Source: Diaporthe sp. PMI_573 (Eukaryota; Ascomycota; Sordariomycetes; Diaporthales; Diaporthaceae). Taken from it: a stretch of DNA of 64,000 bases. Each line of letters opens with the position of its first letter. The stretch's first letter is position 1. The DNA lies in contig JAJTUP010000003.1 in assembly GCA_021399435.1 (NCBI GenBank), positions 1,612,001-1,676,000 on the forward strand. The letters run 5' to 3'. Below, one piece after another: positions 22,361-33,526 of this stretch. The notes under the pieces are model-generated. The model did no database searches and was not told the origin of the DNA. It saw only the letters and a program-made list of their open reading frames with translations. Position numbers and translations under genes: made by a program.

Positions 22361-24753
22361 GGTTTTATGTGGGCATGGTTCGGAGACTTAAAATGCAAGG
22401 ATTCCAACTACCTTGTCGTTGTTGTGCCGTTCCCCGAGTTTAGCGCGCGAACGGAGATCCTTCGTCAAGCAAGTCCCGGAAGCCGTCGGAGCATAGGAAA
22501 GCGAGATGTGAACAGATAATACAGACAGATTGCAGAGTGCCAAGTGACTGGTGGGGGCGTCATCCACGGACCACCACTTCGATCAAATCGCCAGTCGATG
22601 TTATTGCCTCTTGTACTTAGCTACAGAGGGAACATGGATGCACCCACACTCTCTGAGCATGGTTGGTGTTCATCTAGCCAGGGTTATAACTCTTGTTGCG
22701 GATGCTTGCTGCCTATTGCGGATCAGCCTGATTTGTTTACATGTAAAGACTATGGATGTTGTAACATTGCTGATGACTTCCAAGGCTGTCCGTGCAGGCG
22801 CTGCTGGGTTCAGTTTCCATGCATCTCACTGGCACTAGGACTTATCCGACGAGATGATTGCTTGCAGTGCCCTCGACCATAAAAGGGCACATCTGGAGTC
22901 GAGACTGGAGGTCAGAGCAGCCGTAAAATGGTCACCTTAGTAGTACGTGCGAGTTACGCTGCTTGTGGTCGGATTGGAATTTGACACAACACAATTTAGA
23001 TAAATGCCAGCCTAGATTGCTTGATTGCAATATTATCAAGATCAAGCTGCATTCAGGCGGGTTGTCTCTATTTTGTTGTTGTTTTCAATGTTAATACCAC
23101 TTCTCGACAATATCAGCTTCAACGAGCAACAGATTGGTTTTCCATGTCCCATTTGGCAGTCCTTTCTCGATTCTGTCTACCTACCAACCTCCATTCGGGC
23201 AAAAAGCAACACCACCGTCCGACGGCCAGCCATGGTTAACCGCCGCAGGATAATCTGCAACCAGTCTCTTGGAAATTCAAATCATGATGACAACTGACTT
23301 GTGGGTTTCCTACATACGGAGCGCCAGGCCGATAGCCTGTCCCATCAGTTTGGAAACGAGGTTGCGGGGGCCAATGAAGCCTTTGTCAAACCCGAGGTCA
23401 TTCTGCTCTTATGTCGTCTTCGACATGACGATGGAGGACCAGCCACTCCAATCTGTCAAACCTGGGATCGCCGTACATGGAAATCTCGCAGCGGGACCCT
23501 ACGAAAACTCTCGGTCCACGAAGGTTGTACTCTGGAAAGTCAAACGCATAGCACTCGCTGGCCGTATCGCCAGAATTATGTGAGTCGTCAGACATTGTGC
23601 CGTTGAGTACTCCAGTGAAAAGCAGAATCAAAGGGAGCACAGGAAGGTGACCTTAAAGACTGCACCGGGCTGTGGTCAAGGATACAAGAGTGATAGGCAA
23701 AAGTAGACTGTGGCCTTCTTGTATTACGATCTTTGGGCATTCCACTTGATTGCGTGATTACATGGGGTGGATGGTATTGGGATGGTTGAGGAACGCAGAA
23801 ACTTCGTTGTCATTGCCATTCATCAGTTGTGTTCATTTGGTATTCACGGTCAAACTTTTCAAGAAAACTAGGAACTGCTTAGCCCGGCTCAATGAGTTGT
23901 TGATGCAAACCAGTTCTGAAGTACTGCATTGATTGCTGCCAGAGTAACAGGGTAGATACACCTAAGTAGATACACTCCATGGCCAATCACGTCTGTATGT
24001 GAATGCCAAATGGCTTCCAAAGGTATGGATTCGAAGCACTCTGGTCGGTGCTCATTGCAACGTCTCCGAGGCTGCTCAACAAGATTCGGGTGTCGTCTTC
24101 TCTTGCATAGGAAACATCAATATCAATATTACAGATGCAATGCCCTGTTCGAAAAGTAGCAGGCATTTACCGAGAAGCTCTGGCTGTGATAACATCTATA
24201 TTGCTTCAAGCTTCATTTACTCCTTGACCTTCAATTGTCTCTTTTCTCTTTGCAGTAAGCCATTGCCATCTACGGCCCGGCGCGTAAGCTCCACGAAAAG
24301 CCATTCATCATTTCTCCCAGGCTCCACTGGCTGATTCGACACTGGTTACCTGGATTGATTTCTCGAGAAATCTCCAAGGGTTCCACTGGAAACAAATATC
24401 ATTCAGTCATATTTGGGTGACAGTCAAGCCCAGCCAAAATTGAGCAGACGCAACGGATCTAGATTTCCTTCAACGGCGCTGTCTCGCCATGCAGAAGGGC
24501 TTGCTTTGTACAACATTCGTCTTCATGCATCAATCTCCCAAGCAACAACCGTTATGTCTGTGTGCTTGACCAGCATTTCATTGGAAGTAGCATTGAAGTT
24601 GCTGTCCATCTGGACCAACCGGCACGCATTGGCTGACCTTGAGTGAAGGTCCACGTCGACGTCGTAACGGGAGTTCTTTTATTTGTCATCGTGGGTATTT
24701 GAGGACGACATTTCTAGATATTTACACAACTTTCAGGACCGATCGATTTACAC
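22361..24753. other. Long gene-poor stretch
   Basis: About 2.4 kb with only short overlapping frames (for example 22551-22838, 23269-23583, 24683-25183 the last being antisense to a real gene). None shows protein motifs. No direct repeats or terminal inverted repeats were evident on reading. It must include the promoter of the S15-type hydrolase on its left side. Confidence 0.4.
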
Positions 24754-25863
24754 TCATCTGCCCTTGAAAACCGGTTTCCGCTTCTCATCGAACGACCTCA
24801 ACGCCTCGATCCAGTCCTCACTCCCCACAACTCTTTCCATCATAGCCTTCTCCGTTTTCTCACCCGGCTCCTTCAAGGCCTGTATCGTCGCCCTCACAGC
24901 CACAGGACCGCCCTCGCAGATCTCCTCGCTCAGCCGGATCGCCTCGACCAGGACCTTCCGCCGCGCAACCCCCAGGAAGGGCAGGTCGTGCGGCGACGGC
25001 TCATCAGGCGACATATCCACCATCCTGTTTGTAATTCCCATGGAGATAGCCTCTGGCGCCGTCACTCGTCTTCCTGTCAGGATGATGTCGCGTGCCCGGG
25101 ACACGCCTATGAGGGCGGACAAGCGATGGGTGCCGCCTGCGGCAGGGATTATGCCCAGGCCAGTCTCCGGGAGTGCGATGTAGGCATTTGACGACATGAC
25201 CCTGAAATGGGTAGCAAGGGCAAGCTCGAAGCCGCTGCCAAATGCACTGGAGCCAATGGCTGAGATGGTAGGTATCGGAAGATTTGAGAGGGCTTTCAGG
25301 GTGTCTCTTAATGATGAGAAGTAGCCGGATATCCTGGCTCACGGGAATCAGTCACCGAGTCAAGGCCAGGAAAATTCGCCGAATGTGACCCTGTCGTTGC
25401 AAGATACTTACTGCTCTTGTGTAAACCCCATCAACTCCTTCAAATCCGCGCCTGCAGAGAAGCATGAATCCACCGCTGAAGCGATGATCAAGGCTCTTGT
25501 CGGTCCTTTGATATCGCCCTCAGTCCATGGCATCTCTGCGCCCGTGAACTGACTGTACTGTGACTGGATTGTCTGGATCTCCTTCCGCAAGGCCGACAGC
25601 AGGGCGTATGAGATTGCATTAGAGGCGGATGGCCTGCTTATTTGCAGGATTCTGATGTGTCCGCTGTGTGGTGCAGGCAAGTCCACTATCTCTATGAGAG
25701 CCCCTGAACTTTGTTGGTGGTGACCCTGTTGCATCTGCTGCTGGAATTGGGCCTGTGAAAAAGTCTCGACTGCAGCAGACTTGGGTGGCGAGGGTGGCAA
25801 ATCCTTGTCGACTCCTCTGGACGATGAGTCGGAGAGATGGCCCAGCTCTTGAGTCCCTGTCAT
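24754..25863 (-). CDS. Enoyl-CoA hydratase/isomerase family protein (AUH-like)
   Basis: Two exons, 25412-25863 and 24754-25333, joined in phase (GTAAGT donor) give 343 aa. The crotonase fold is clear: LQISRPSASNAIS, then FSAGADLKE for the first oxyanion loop. GSSAFGSGFELALATHFRV follows, carrying one catalytic Glu. LPETGLGIIPAAGGTHRL has the second Glu and the oxyanion glycines. After it come the trimerisation helices (VSRARDIILTGRRV). Both catalytic glutamates are kept. The closest known type is mitochondrial methylglutaconyl-CoA hydratase (leucine breakdown), but other hydratases cannot be excluded. The first 55 residues are Ser/Gln-rich (QQQMQQGHHQQSS) and acidic. They look unlike a normal mitochondrial presequence. 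Confidence 0.9.
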
Positions 25864-27662
25864 GTTGGGCAGCGTTAAGTGATCGGTGAAGATGTATGTT
25901 GTATTGGGGGAGAGAGGTTGTATGCGGCATCGAAGAGAAAGACACCTGCCATTGCCCTGAGAGGGGCCCGCTCAAGAGATATTGCTTCTTAAAGCCTTAC
26001 GTCAACCTGTCTGGAGTTTCGAAAGCCTTCGGTTCTGGATCGTCTTGGGGCCTCCACTGTCGGCGGCAGCCTGCACGGTCGAGTGCGCTCCAGGACAGTG
26101 GATTCGTATTGCCCCTTGAATCAAACCCTGACCAGTGGACAAGGGTGGTTTCTCCTTTTGGCAGTGTTAAGCTGGGATCCCTGAATCCCTGAGGGATCGC
26201 TCGGGTAGGCTGCGAGAGCTGAAGATCCACATCACGGTGAAACGAAACAACGTGTTTGACTAGCGGGTGTCTTGCGCAAAGCAGCATGATCGCTACTCCA
26301 TTCGTCGAGTCGGTATATAAAGTCGTCTCGAAGACATAGCCATTCTGATGTCAAGATGCCAGGATAATGACAATATTTGGCTTTGGGTTAGGGTCGATAT
26401 TCCACCCTTTCAGGTTTTGACACAACTATCGACGGCCATCTCCGAATGCGACCATCCGCCCAGCCGTTGAAGGAGGCACTTGTGTCGACTGACTGGCTGC
26501 CCTTGACGATGCGAAACAGCCCATCCCAAGTGACGATCCAAAGCGAACTAGCATCGGGCAATAAACAAGGTTGTGGAAAGGCCCGAGAGGCGGCGTGGGC
26601 TGCGGGACTGACTCAAATGGGAAGCCTCGAGGCCGTCACTGTTTGTGGAAAACTCTCCGACCCGGGATGGCCATCCTGCCAGTGTGAGCCCAGGCAGACT
26701 TCCGCTTGACAGAGTCGTCCTGGCGCGTTGTTTCAGGAAGCGCAAACGAGATCCTCACGGGCTGCTCCACGGCGGGCGCAGAGTCAGTAGCCGCTTAGCC
26801 GGCGCTTCAGCTGATCAAGCCAAACGTGAAGCCCCGAGCGTGCGCGCCTGTCTCGTGTCGAGTTGAGCCGCGCTCTGGCCGTTGCTCCACGCGTCTTGAC
26901 ACAAGCCCTCTCGTGGGTGGGAATCCATCCCTGAGTCCTCGGGTGCCCATGGCCAATCTTGTTATACCGCCTATGCGAAACTGACGCAAGGGTGGGATGC
27001 CTCACACCTCGGCGCGCTTGCACGGAGTGGGTACTGGATGAAGTCCCCAGTAGACGTATAATCCTGAATTCACGGCAATCGCATGGACAGACCGCGGAGA
27101 TGCAGCCACGCAGCGACACCCTCTCTTGGCTGAGCATTTTGCTGGAAACTTGACACCACATGCGAATTCGTTGGCCTCTGAGGGCATCTAACACAGCGCC
27201 TCGATCATGAAGTGGCCAGACCAAGTGCAATGTCAAGCCTGGGCGAGAAGAGGAAGTTCGCTGCGATCGTAAAAACATATGTCATAGTCAGGAGGTGATG
27301 GTCGCGTATTTGATCACAGTAACGAGGCAGAGGTTGTGCCAATTCAAGCACCGAAGATCCAATATTCATCAGATCTTATAACCCCCCCCCTTTGCTGGAA
27401 GCGGATCGTAGGGTTAGGGGCTTCCAAGGCGGGTGGCTGCTCGGGCAACGTCAACGCAAGAGGCTGCGTCATTGTTGTCTGCAGGCCACAGAGAGACGGA
27501 CCCCGCCAACTAGAGCCCCTAAGAGCTACACACGTCGCATGATGCTCCAGTGGCCTCAAGCTCGGGTGCTCCTCCTACATCAAGACCAAGGGCACGCCCA
27601 TTGAAACTGCTACCCAAGCAGATACAACCAAATATACCTTGCAATAAAACCAGACTGTCAAG
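25864..27662. other. Intergenic, no supported gene
   Basis: About 1.8 kb. It has two short telomere-like hexamer matches (near 26385 and 27410) and a nine-C tract at 27382-27390, all probably chance. Open frames such as 26784-27278 on minus have no known motif. A TATATAA match near 26312 may belong to the minus-strand hydratase promoter, but it is 450 bp from the ATG. Confidence 0.4.
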
Positions 27663-28828
27663 ATGCAGTCAGGAATATCGGGTATGCCAAATATCCAGAA
27701 TGCCTCTCCCACTGGACGCCCCTTGTTACTGACCATTACCCTCTCCCAAAAGCATCCCAGGAGCTCACCTCCAAGTTCACCGACCTCCTACAGAACGACG
27801 AGCACTTCGGACTCTTGGCCACCATCGAAAATGAATCCCTCACCCCCGTCTCCCTGCTGACCGCCTCATCACCCTCTGCCACCTTCGCCGACAACGTCAA
27901 CTCCCTCGTCCAGCCCGCCCTCGCCGACGCGGAGCCGCTCTACCTCCTCCTCAAGCGCTACGACACGGCCCCGCGGCTGGTTGCCGTGAGCTACATCCCG
28001 GACATCGCCAAGGTCCGCCAGAAGATGCTGTTCGCCTCGACCCGGCTCACCCTGGTGCGCGAGCTGGGCCGCGAGCACTTCCGCGACACCATCTACGCCA
28101 CCACCCGCGACGAGCTCACCCCGGAGGGCTTCGAGAAGCACGACAAGCACGAGCAGCTCGAGGCACCCCTGACCGAGCAGGAGAGGGACCTCGAGGGCGT
28201 CAAGCAGGCCGAGGCCGCCGAGGGCGCCAGGGGCACCGGGTCCAGGGAGCTCAACCTCGGCCAGCGCATGGCCATGCCCGTGCTGGAAGATGCACTGGAG
28301 GCCCTCAAGGAGCTGAAGCCTGAGGGGAGCAGGAGCCTGGTGACGCTGGTATGTTGCTGCGGGCCCCTTGACCGGTCGATGAGAGGAAGGGTACGACGGT
28401 TGTGCTAACCAACCCTCTTTGTCACGCTACAGAAAATCAACCCAGAAACCGAGAAGGTCGAGCTCGTCCCGGAATCGTCCACGCCGACCTCGATATCCGA
28501 GCTCACGTCCGGCATCTCGACATCGGAGCCGCGGTTCACCTTCTTCCGGTACGAGCATGAGCATGCCGGGTCTCAGAGCGCGCCGCTGCTGTTCTTCTAC
28601 ACGTGCCCCGTCACGGCCGGCCGCAGGGCCATCAAGGACCGCATGCTGTACCCGCTGATGAAGCGCGCGGTGCTGGACGCGGCCGCCAGCGAGTGCGGGC
28701 TGGAGGTGGAAAAGAAGTTCGAGGTCGAGGACCCCAGCGAGGTCACCGAGGACGGCGTCATCTCCGAGCTGCACCCCAAGGTCGAGGCGCGGAAGGGTTT
28801 CAGCAGGCCTAAGAGGCCCGGTCGGTAG
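27663..28828 (+). CDS. TWF1: Twinfilin, actin-monomer binding protein
   Basis: Three exons, 27663-27681, 27753-28348 and 28433-28828, fit in phase and encode 336 aa. The first exon has only six full codons (MQSGIS) and continues as ASQELTSKFTDLL, the normal twinfilin start. Two ADF-homology domains follow. The first carries VSYIPDIAKVRQKMLFASTR and the second LLFFYTCPVTAGRRAIKDRM and LYPLMKR, the long actin-binding helices. The C-terminus ISELHPK..ARKGFSRPKRPG matches the conserved twinfilin tail that binds capping protein. Twinfilin sequesters ADP-actin monomers and acts in actin turnover in the cytosol. The linker between the domains is Glu/Ala-rich. Normal length for the family. Confidence 0.95.
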
Positions 28829-29128
28829 GCGGCCCGGTTTTTGATGAAGGGGCAGCATAGAATTGTTTGCAAGACATGCGTGCATGCATGCGCCGTTGGT
28901 TGAGACCTAGATGCCAATGCGTGTATAAGAGCTGCGGGCAGCCCAGAACGCGCCGAAAAGGTGTACGCGTTGCTTTCAAGATGGACGTTCCTCAAATGAT
29001 TCATGGTTAAAATGCTGAATACAGGCTATATGCAACTGCTCTGAGCACCGAGTCCCCAGGTATAGAAAGATGCCCAGCCCCCGTCTCGCTTCTTGTCCTT
29101 GGTATCGACCGGCCAAAAGCACACACAC
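28829..29128. other. Convergent 3' region
   Basis: Space between the twinfilin and citrate-carrier stop codons, presumably shared 3' untranslated sequence. Contains an alternating tgcatgcatgc run near 28881-28891. Confidence 0.4.
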
Positions 29129-30245
29129 CTACTCCTCGTACTTTCCGCCAACAGAGGTCCATTTACTAGTCTCGATCTTGTCCTTGAGGTACTCGTATAC
29201 AGTGAAGGTGACGGCCTGGCCAGGGGCAACGCGCATTATTCGCGGTGTTATACCCTTGTAGAATGCATGGAAACCTTCTTGCCTGTTCAACACCGCGTGT
29301 CAGTCGCGGGGCACTATAGAGACATACAAGGAATAGCGGACAAACTCACCTGAACATATCCCCGGCAATGGCAGTTATCCTCTTCATGGCGCTGACGCCC
29401 TCCTCGGCCGGGGTCTTCTGCAGACGCGTCTTGATAGTATCGATCGGCGCGTTACTCAGGGGCCCCATGGCGCCGCTGACGAGCCCGATGAGAGTGGTCT
29501 GGTATCCGGGCAGGCCGTTTCCTTCAAGCTGGGGCTGGTATGCCATGAGGGCCTCCTTGAAGTACGTGTAGGCGGTGAAGTTGACGGCCTGGTTGGATCC
29601 CTGACGCAGGGCAGTCAGGCTGACGCCGCGGTACAGGGCGCCGACGCCCTCCTCCTTAAGGACGGTGTACAGCGCGTGGGCGGCGTTGCGGTACTTGGGT
29701 ATGTCGAGCGGGTCCGCCAGGCTGTGGTGCTGCGCCTGCAGCCGGATCTTGATGACCTCCATGGGCGTGACGACCGCCACCGCCTCGGTCACGCCAGCTG
29801 AAAGCCCGGCCAGGAACGTGGCCCGCCCCGTGACCTGGCCCGTCTCCTTGTCCGCCAGCATCTGCTTGTAGGCCTCGAACGAGGTGAACCGGATCGCCAT
29901 CTTGGGTATGATACCCGTCATGACCGCGCCGAGGCCCTTGTACAGGCCGAGGGGCGTCTCGCGCTTGACGATGGAGGCGCCGGTGAGCAGGAACCCGCGC
30001 TTGGGGGTCCCTGGCGTCCGGCCGCGGCGGGAGAGCTGCATACGGACCTTGATGGTATCTGTTGTGTCGCAGAAAGAGCATGTCAGCGCATGTATTGTGC
30101 GGTGGGCGAGGACTAGGTCCTCCATATACATACCGAGTGGATGGCACGCCAATGCCTCCATCATGCCTGCTCCTCCACCTGCCATGAGGTTGACAGCGGC
30201 GCCTGGTGGTGCCTTGCCATCTTTTCCTTGTACCTTAGTCGCCAT
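29129..30245 (-). CDS. CTP1: Mitochondrial tricarboxylate (citrate) carrier
   Basis: Three exons in phase, 30134-30245, 29350-30058 and 29129-29282, give 324 aa. It is a member of the mitochondrial carrier family (SLC25A1/Ctp1 type) exchanging citrate for malate across the inner membrane. This supplies cytosolic acetyl-CoA for lipid synthesis. Three repeats with the carrier signature P-x-D/E-x-x-K/R are seen: CHPLDTIKVRMQ (rebuilt over intron 1), VTPMEVIKIRLQAQ and NAPIDTIKTRLQK. The second-half motifs ALYRGV and AFYKGITPRIMRVAPGQAV are also typical. The ATG at 30245 (MATKVQGKDGK) is chosen because it precedes the first helix NLMAGGGAGMMEA. A longer upstream frame to 30473 includes no family sequence. 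Confidence 0.95.
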
Positions 30246-31575
30246 GACGGTCGTGTGTCTGTTGCTGTTTTCCTGTCTCGGCAATGGGTCCCTCTGGCTT
30301 GCGCCCGTGTCTACTCTCGCGCCAACAATGCCTCTCCCGTGTCCCAAAATATTCCAGCAAAGAGTATTACTCAGTACAGCCGAGGAGCGGAGACAAAGGT
30401 AGAGTGGAAATATCGGCGACAATAATAAGGAAGATTGAGTAGTAAGAAAGGGGGTATCAAGTGTGGAAAACAAGCATGTGACAGAGAGCCTTCACCTTGG
30501 AAGAGAAGATTGACAGGGACGACCCGTTCTATATTAGACCGGAACAGACAAGCGAAGCAAGCGAGGAACCAAAGCATAACTAGACAGGAAAGGATAAGAC
30601 CGAGCCGACAGGATGGGCAGCGTGACTCAAAGAGAGCAGCATGATGGCGGCTCAAGGAGGAAATGCCCTTGGCCCGCGGCTGTTTGGAAATAGGCTTGGG
30701 AAGCGAGGTACAAGCCGTGACCCGGGCGGACGAGAGCCACAGCACCACCCACGAGGCGGGAGGGGGTACCTCGCCCCTGGTACTAGCTACCCAGGTAATT
30801 GGAGGCACCCAACTAGTACATAGCATCAAGTGTCAGGAGCGATTCGGTTGCAGTCCGTTCGGGCGCAGGGACTTGGCTGGGAGGAGGTGGGAGGGAAAGA
30901 CTTGGGGATGGCTTCGGCGCAGCGGAGGAACCAACCCCAACTTTTTCCTCTGGCGCATATACACACTCGTCAATTATTTACCCAGACCATAAGCCAATTG
31001 ATTGTGAGATTCATTTCTTGGCCTGAACTGCTTCGTTGTCAATGCTGGCTTCTTTCTGCACTACAATCGACTTCAGTGCGACGTAGATATACAGTACAGT
31101 GAAGGCAGACAGACTCATTTCCATGTGATTGATGTCGACACTCACACACGTCAGTCAGGCAGTCGGTCCCCTGAATGCGGCGCGCTGCAAGGGGGAGTGA
31201 CGTCGCCGTTTGGGGTTAGCCGACCGCAAGCCGAGCTTGTGATTCCAGGCGTCCGCGTTGGAGTTCTTGCGGGGAATCCTTGGGGGCGTTGGAAGGGCTG
31301 GAGGGGTCTTTGGTGGGGCACCTGAGAAAGACCTGGGAATCCGGGGTGCAGCAGATGAGGACCAGGACATGGCCCTGTCAAGCTCGGGCACTACCGGGAC
31401 GTCACTTGTCTCTTCGCCCGTTCTCCGTTCTATGCCGAGGCTCAGCTCACACTCCCTTACCACAGCTTCCCCTCTGCCTCGGCTGGCTCACACCTTGGGA
31501 GTCACTCACTGCCCAGGCAGCATCTGCCCAAATGCTTGCAAAAACGAGCAGACTAACACGGGGCTTGCACACACT
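30246..31575. other. Divergent intergenic region
   Basis: Shared promoter space between the citrate carrier (minus) and a conserved unknown gene (plus). An in-frame extension of the plus-strand gene back to 31258 is open, but it reads as low-complexity Ser/Pro/Thr-rich sequence and precedes the likely ATG. Confidence 0.4.
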
Positions 31576-32358
31576 ATGCCATTGTTACGTCGCCTGGTCA
31601 TAACATCTGCGGTGGTTGGCGGGCCGACCTACTACGTCTACTCCACGGTCACGCGACTCGAGGCGACATACCCACGCCTCCAGCCCGAGACTACATCAAC
31701 ATCAAGCTTCCGGGCTACACCAGAAAACACCTACCAGCACCCTGGAAGACACCACACCCCTCACATCGATATCTATGGTGCTAGGGTTCCAGCCAGAGTG
31801 CTGCACGAGCAACATGACCCCCTAATTGGTCGAAGGCTGAGCCCAGAGGAGGCATGGGCCCGAATCTTCTTGCAGTCCCCCGTGCTCCAGCTCGAGGGTA
31901 AGCTCTTTGGTGGCTTTTCCAAGGGCACAGGCGACGTCGGCGAGGATGACTTCCATAGGGGCCAGAAGCTTCTCAACGGCGGCTTCGAGGTCCTGAGGGC
32001 CCCCTCGCAACCCCCGTCCATCTTCCACCCGCTCACCCATCCCGAGCCTCTGCTCGTCCAGTGGGTATTCCCACCACATCTCGTCGCATTCTGCCGCAAA
32101 GCTGCCACGGACTGGGGCTACCCTTTTCGCTTCATGAGCGGCGGCCGTCACGAGTTTAGCCTCGGTGACGTGGACCAAAATGGCATGGTCGAGGTGCGGT
32201 TCGCCTCCGCCCATGACTACGAGTGGATCGACTGTGAGGGCAAGAGTCAGAAGGTCATCCCGGAGTGGGTTTCAAGGCTGCACAGGGCTTATGCTATGTG
32301 GTTGCTAGACGAGAGGATTCGAGCATTGAAGACGCGGGCTGATACAGGGTCGTGGTGA
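31576..32358 (+). CDS. Conserved fungal protein of unknown function with N-terminal anchor
   Basis: 260 aa from ATG 31576 (MPLLRRLVITSAVVGG), which starts with a basic-hydrophobic stretch that could be a mitochondrial targeting or membrane anchor sequence; the same frame is open upstream to 31258. The rest is soluble: RLSPEEAWARIFLQSPVLQL, PLLVQWVFPPHLVAFCRKAA, WGYPFRFMSGGRHEFS and HDYEWIDCEGKSQK. I have the impression of a protein conserved among Pezizomycotina but I recognise no named domain and propose no function. It is intronless. Confidence 0.7.
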   Translation: MPLLRRLVITSAVVGGPTYYVYSTVTRLEATYPRLQPETTSTSSFRATPENTYQHPGRHHTPHIDIYGARVPARVLHEQHDPLIGRRLSPEEAWARIFLQSPVLQLEGKLFGGFSKGTGDVGEDDFHRGQKLLNGGFEVLRAPSQPPSIFHPLTHPEPLLVQWVFPPHLVAFCRKAATDWGYPFRFMSGGRHEFSLGDVDQNGMVEVRFASAHDYEWIDCEGKSQKVIPEWVSRLHRAYAMWLLDERIRALKTRADTGSW

Positions 32359-32569
32359 TATTTCCCAGAGGCCACACCTTGGGGGCGGTTAACAGCACGC
32401 TCACATCTTCACCTCCGAATTCTCACCTCATTTCGATGGAACTCGATCTCAGCCAGGCTAATTCGCCACATCTTGCATCCTTTTGGAGCGCAATAGGCAG
32501 AAAAAAGATGTTGATGTAGGAAACATCCAGTGCTTTCTGCGATTATAGGTTACAGCGTCGGTTGCGCCC

Positions 32570-33526
32570 TCATGAGCCCTCCTCTACCTTGGATATGCTC
32601 CTTACCAGGTCCGCCATAGTGGAACCCATCACGATCTTGCTGTTCATCTGGCGAATCGTCCTGTCAAGCCAAGCACACTGCTCGCCCTTTGCACCCTTCA
32701 CGAAAGCAGTCGTATCCTGACCACCGGCGATATCCTGCCTCAAAAACTTCAACCCTGTCCCAAGGTTCTTCCCAATCGACAAGACGTCCATCTCGCCCAT
32801 GAAAGTGACTCGGTTGTCCCCAGGCTTAAGGAAAAGGTCCGCCTCCACAGTCGCGATCTGCATGCCCGAAAAGACAATCGATACATGCGCCCGCCCCATA
32901 TGGATTGCAACCGGCGAGCTCGAGGCGATACACACATCGACCTCGATCTCAGTGGGCTTCCCCTTGAGCAGCGAGCGCGACGCCTTCCGCGTTCCGAGCA
33001 CGTTGACGTGTACGCCGTCGAGGCCGCGCAGAACTTCGACCTTGTCGTACCGGATCACGGTGCTCAGCGGCACCGGCCAGGGGATGGTCAGCGAGCCGCT
33101 GCCCCTCACGTACGCCGGCAGCTCCTCCTGCTGCAGCAGCAGGTTCCTGTTGAAGGTGTCGAACGCGCCGAAGTCGAGGATCTTGACGCGCTGTTCGAAT
33201 ACGTCGCAGACTGTCCCCTCCGGCGTCGCGTTGATAGCAGGCAGCCGGACCCTCGCGAACTCCTTGCCCGACTTGGTGGAGAACATGGAGAGGACCATGT
33301 CTGAGATCGTGGCCTCCAGCGGACCGGTGTCGTAGATCTTTGCGCTGAGGCTGATTGTGAAGCCCGTGTCGTCGCACTTTGTGATTTCGATCGAGGTTAT
33401 GTCCATCTTCGAGGCGTCAACCAGGGTCTGGGCTACGTAATTGACGATTTGGTCCAGGTTCACGTACAGGTACAGGAATCCGGCGCCGAGGAGGGCGATG
33501 ATCAGGATGAGGCCGAAGAACCCCAT
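32570..33526 (-). CDS. Membrane-anchored DUF3712/LEA-2-like protein
   Basis: Single exon, 318 aa. An N-terminal membrane anchor (FGLILIIALLGAGFLYLYV) is followed by ASKMDITSIEITKCDDTGFTI, the repeated beta-strand pattern of DUF3712, a fungal domain related to LEA-2/immunoglobulin-like folds found in vacuolar and lipid-linked proteins. Later strands include GSLTIPWPVPLST and GVHVNVLGTRKASRS. The exact function is unknown; the domain family is thought to act near membranes. It is convergent to the 31576 gene, with about 200 bp between. Confidence 0.75.
   Translation of the reverse strand: MGFFGLILIIALLGAGFLYLYVNLDQIVNYVAQTLVDASKMDITSIEITKCDDTGFTISLSAKIYDTGPLEATISDMVLSMFSTKSGKEFARVRLPAINATPEGTVCDVFEQRVKILDFGAFDTFNRNLLLQQEELPAYVRGSGSLTIPWPVPLSTVIRYDKVEVLRGLDGVHVNVLGTRKASRSLLKGKPTEIEVDVCIASSSPVAIHMGRAHVSIVFSGMQIATVEADLFLKPGDNRVTFMGEMDVLSIGKNLGTGLKFLRQDIAGGQDTTAFVKGAKGEQCAWLDRTIRQMNSKIVMGSTMADLVRSISKVEEGS

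Noticed and set aside
24000..24060. ggattcgaa sequence suggestive of a tRNA T-arm
   Set aside because: No matching D-arm, anticodon arm or acceptor stem could be found on either strand.
22361..24753. Possible transposon remnant
   Set aside because: No transposase-like frame, terminal repeat or raised AT content was evident on reading.
26383..26395. Telomere-like TTAGGG match
   Set aside because: Single or near-single copies at 26.4 and 27.4 kb, not tandem, so not telomeric.
26784..27278. 164-codon minus-strand frame
   Set aside because: Arg/Ser/His-rich translation typical of a chance frame; nothing conserved seen.
27382..27390. Run of nine C
   Set aside because: Homopolymer in an intergenic region, probably neutral; only a sequencing-error risk.
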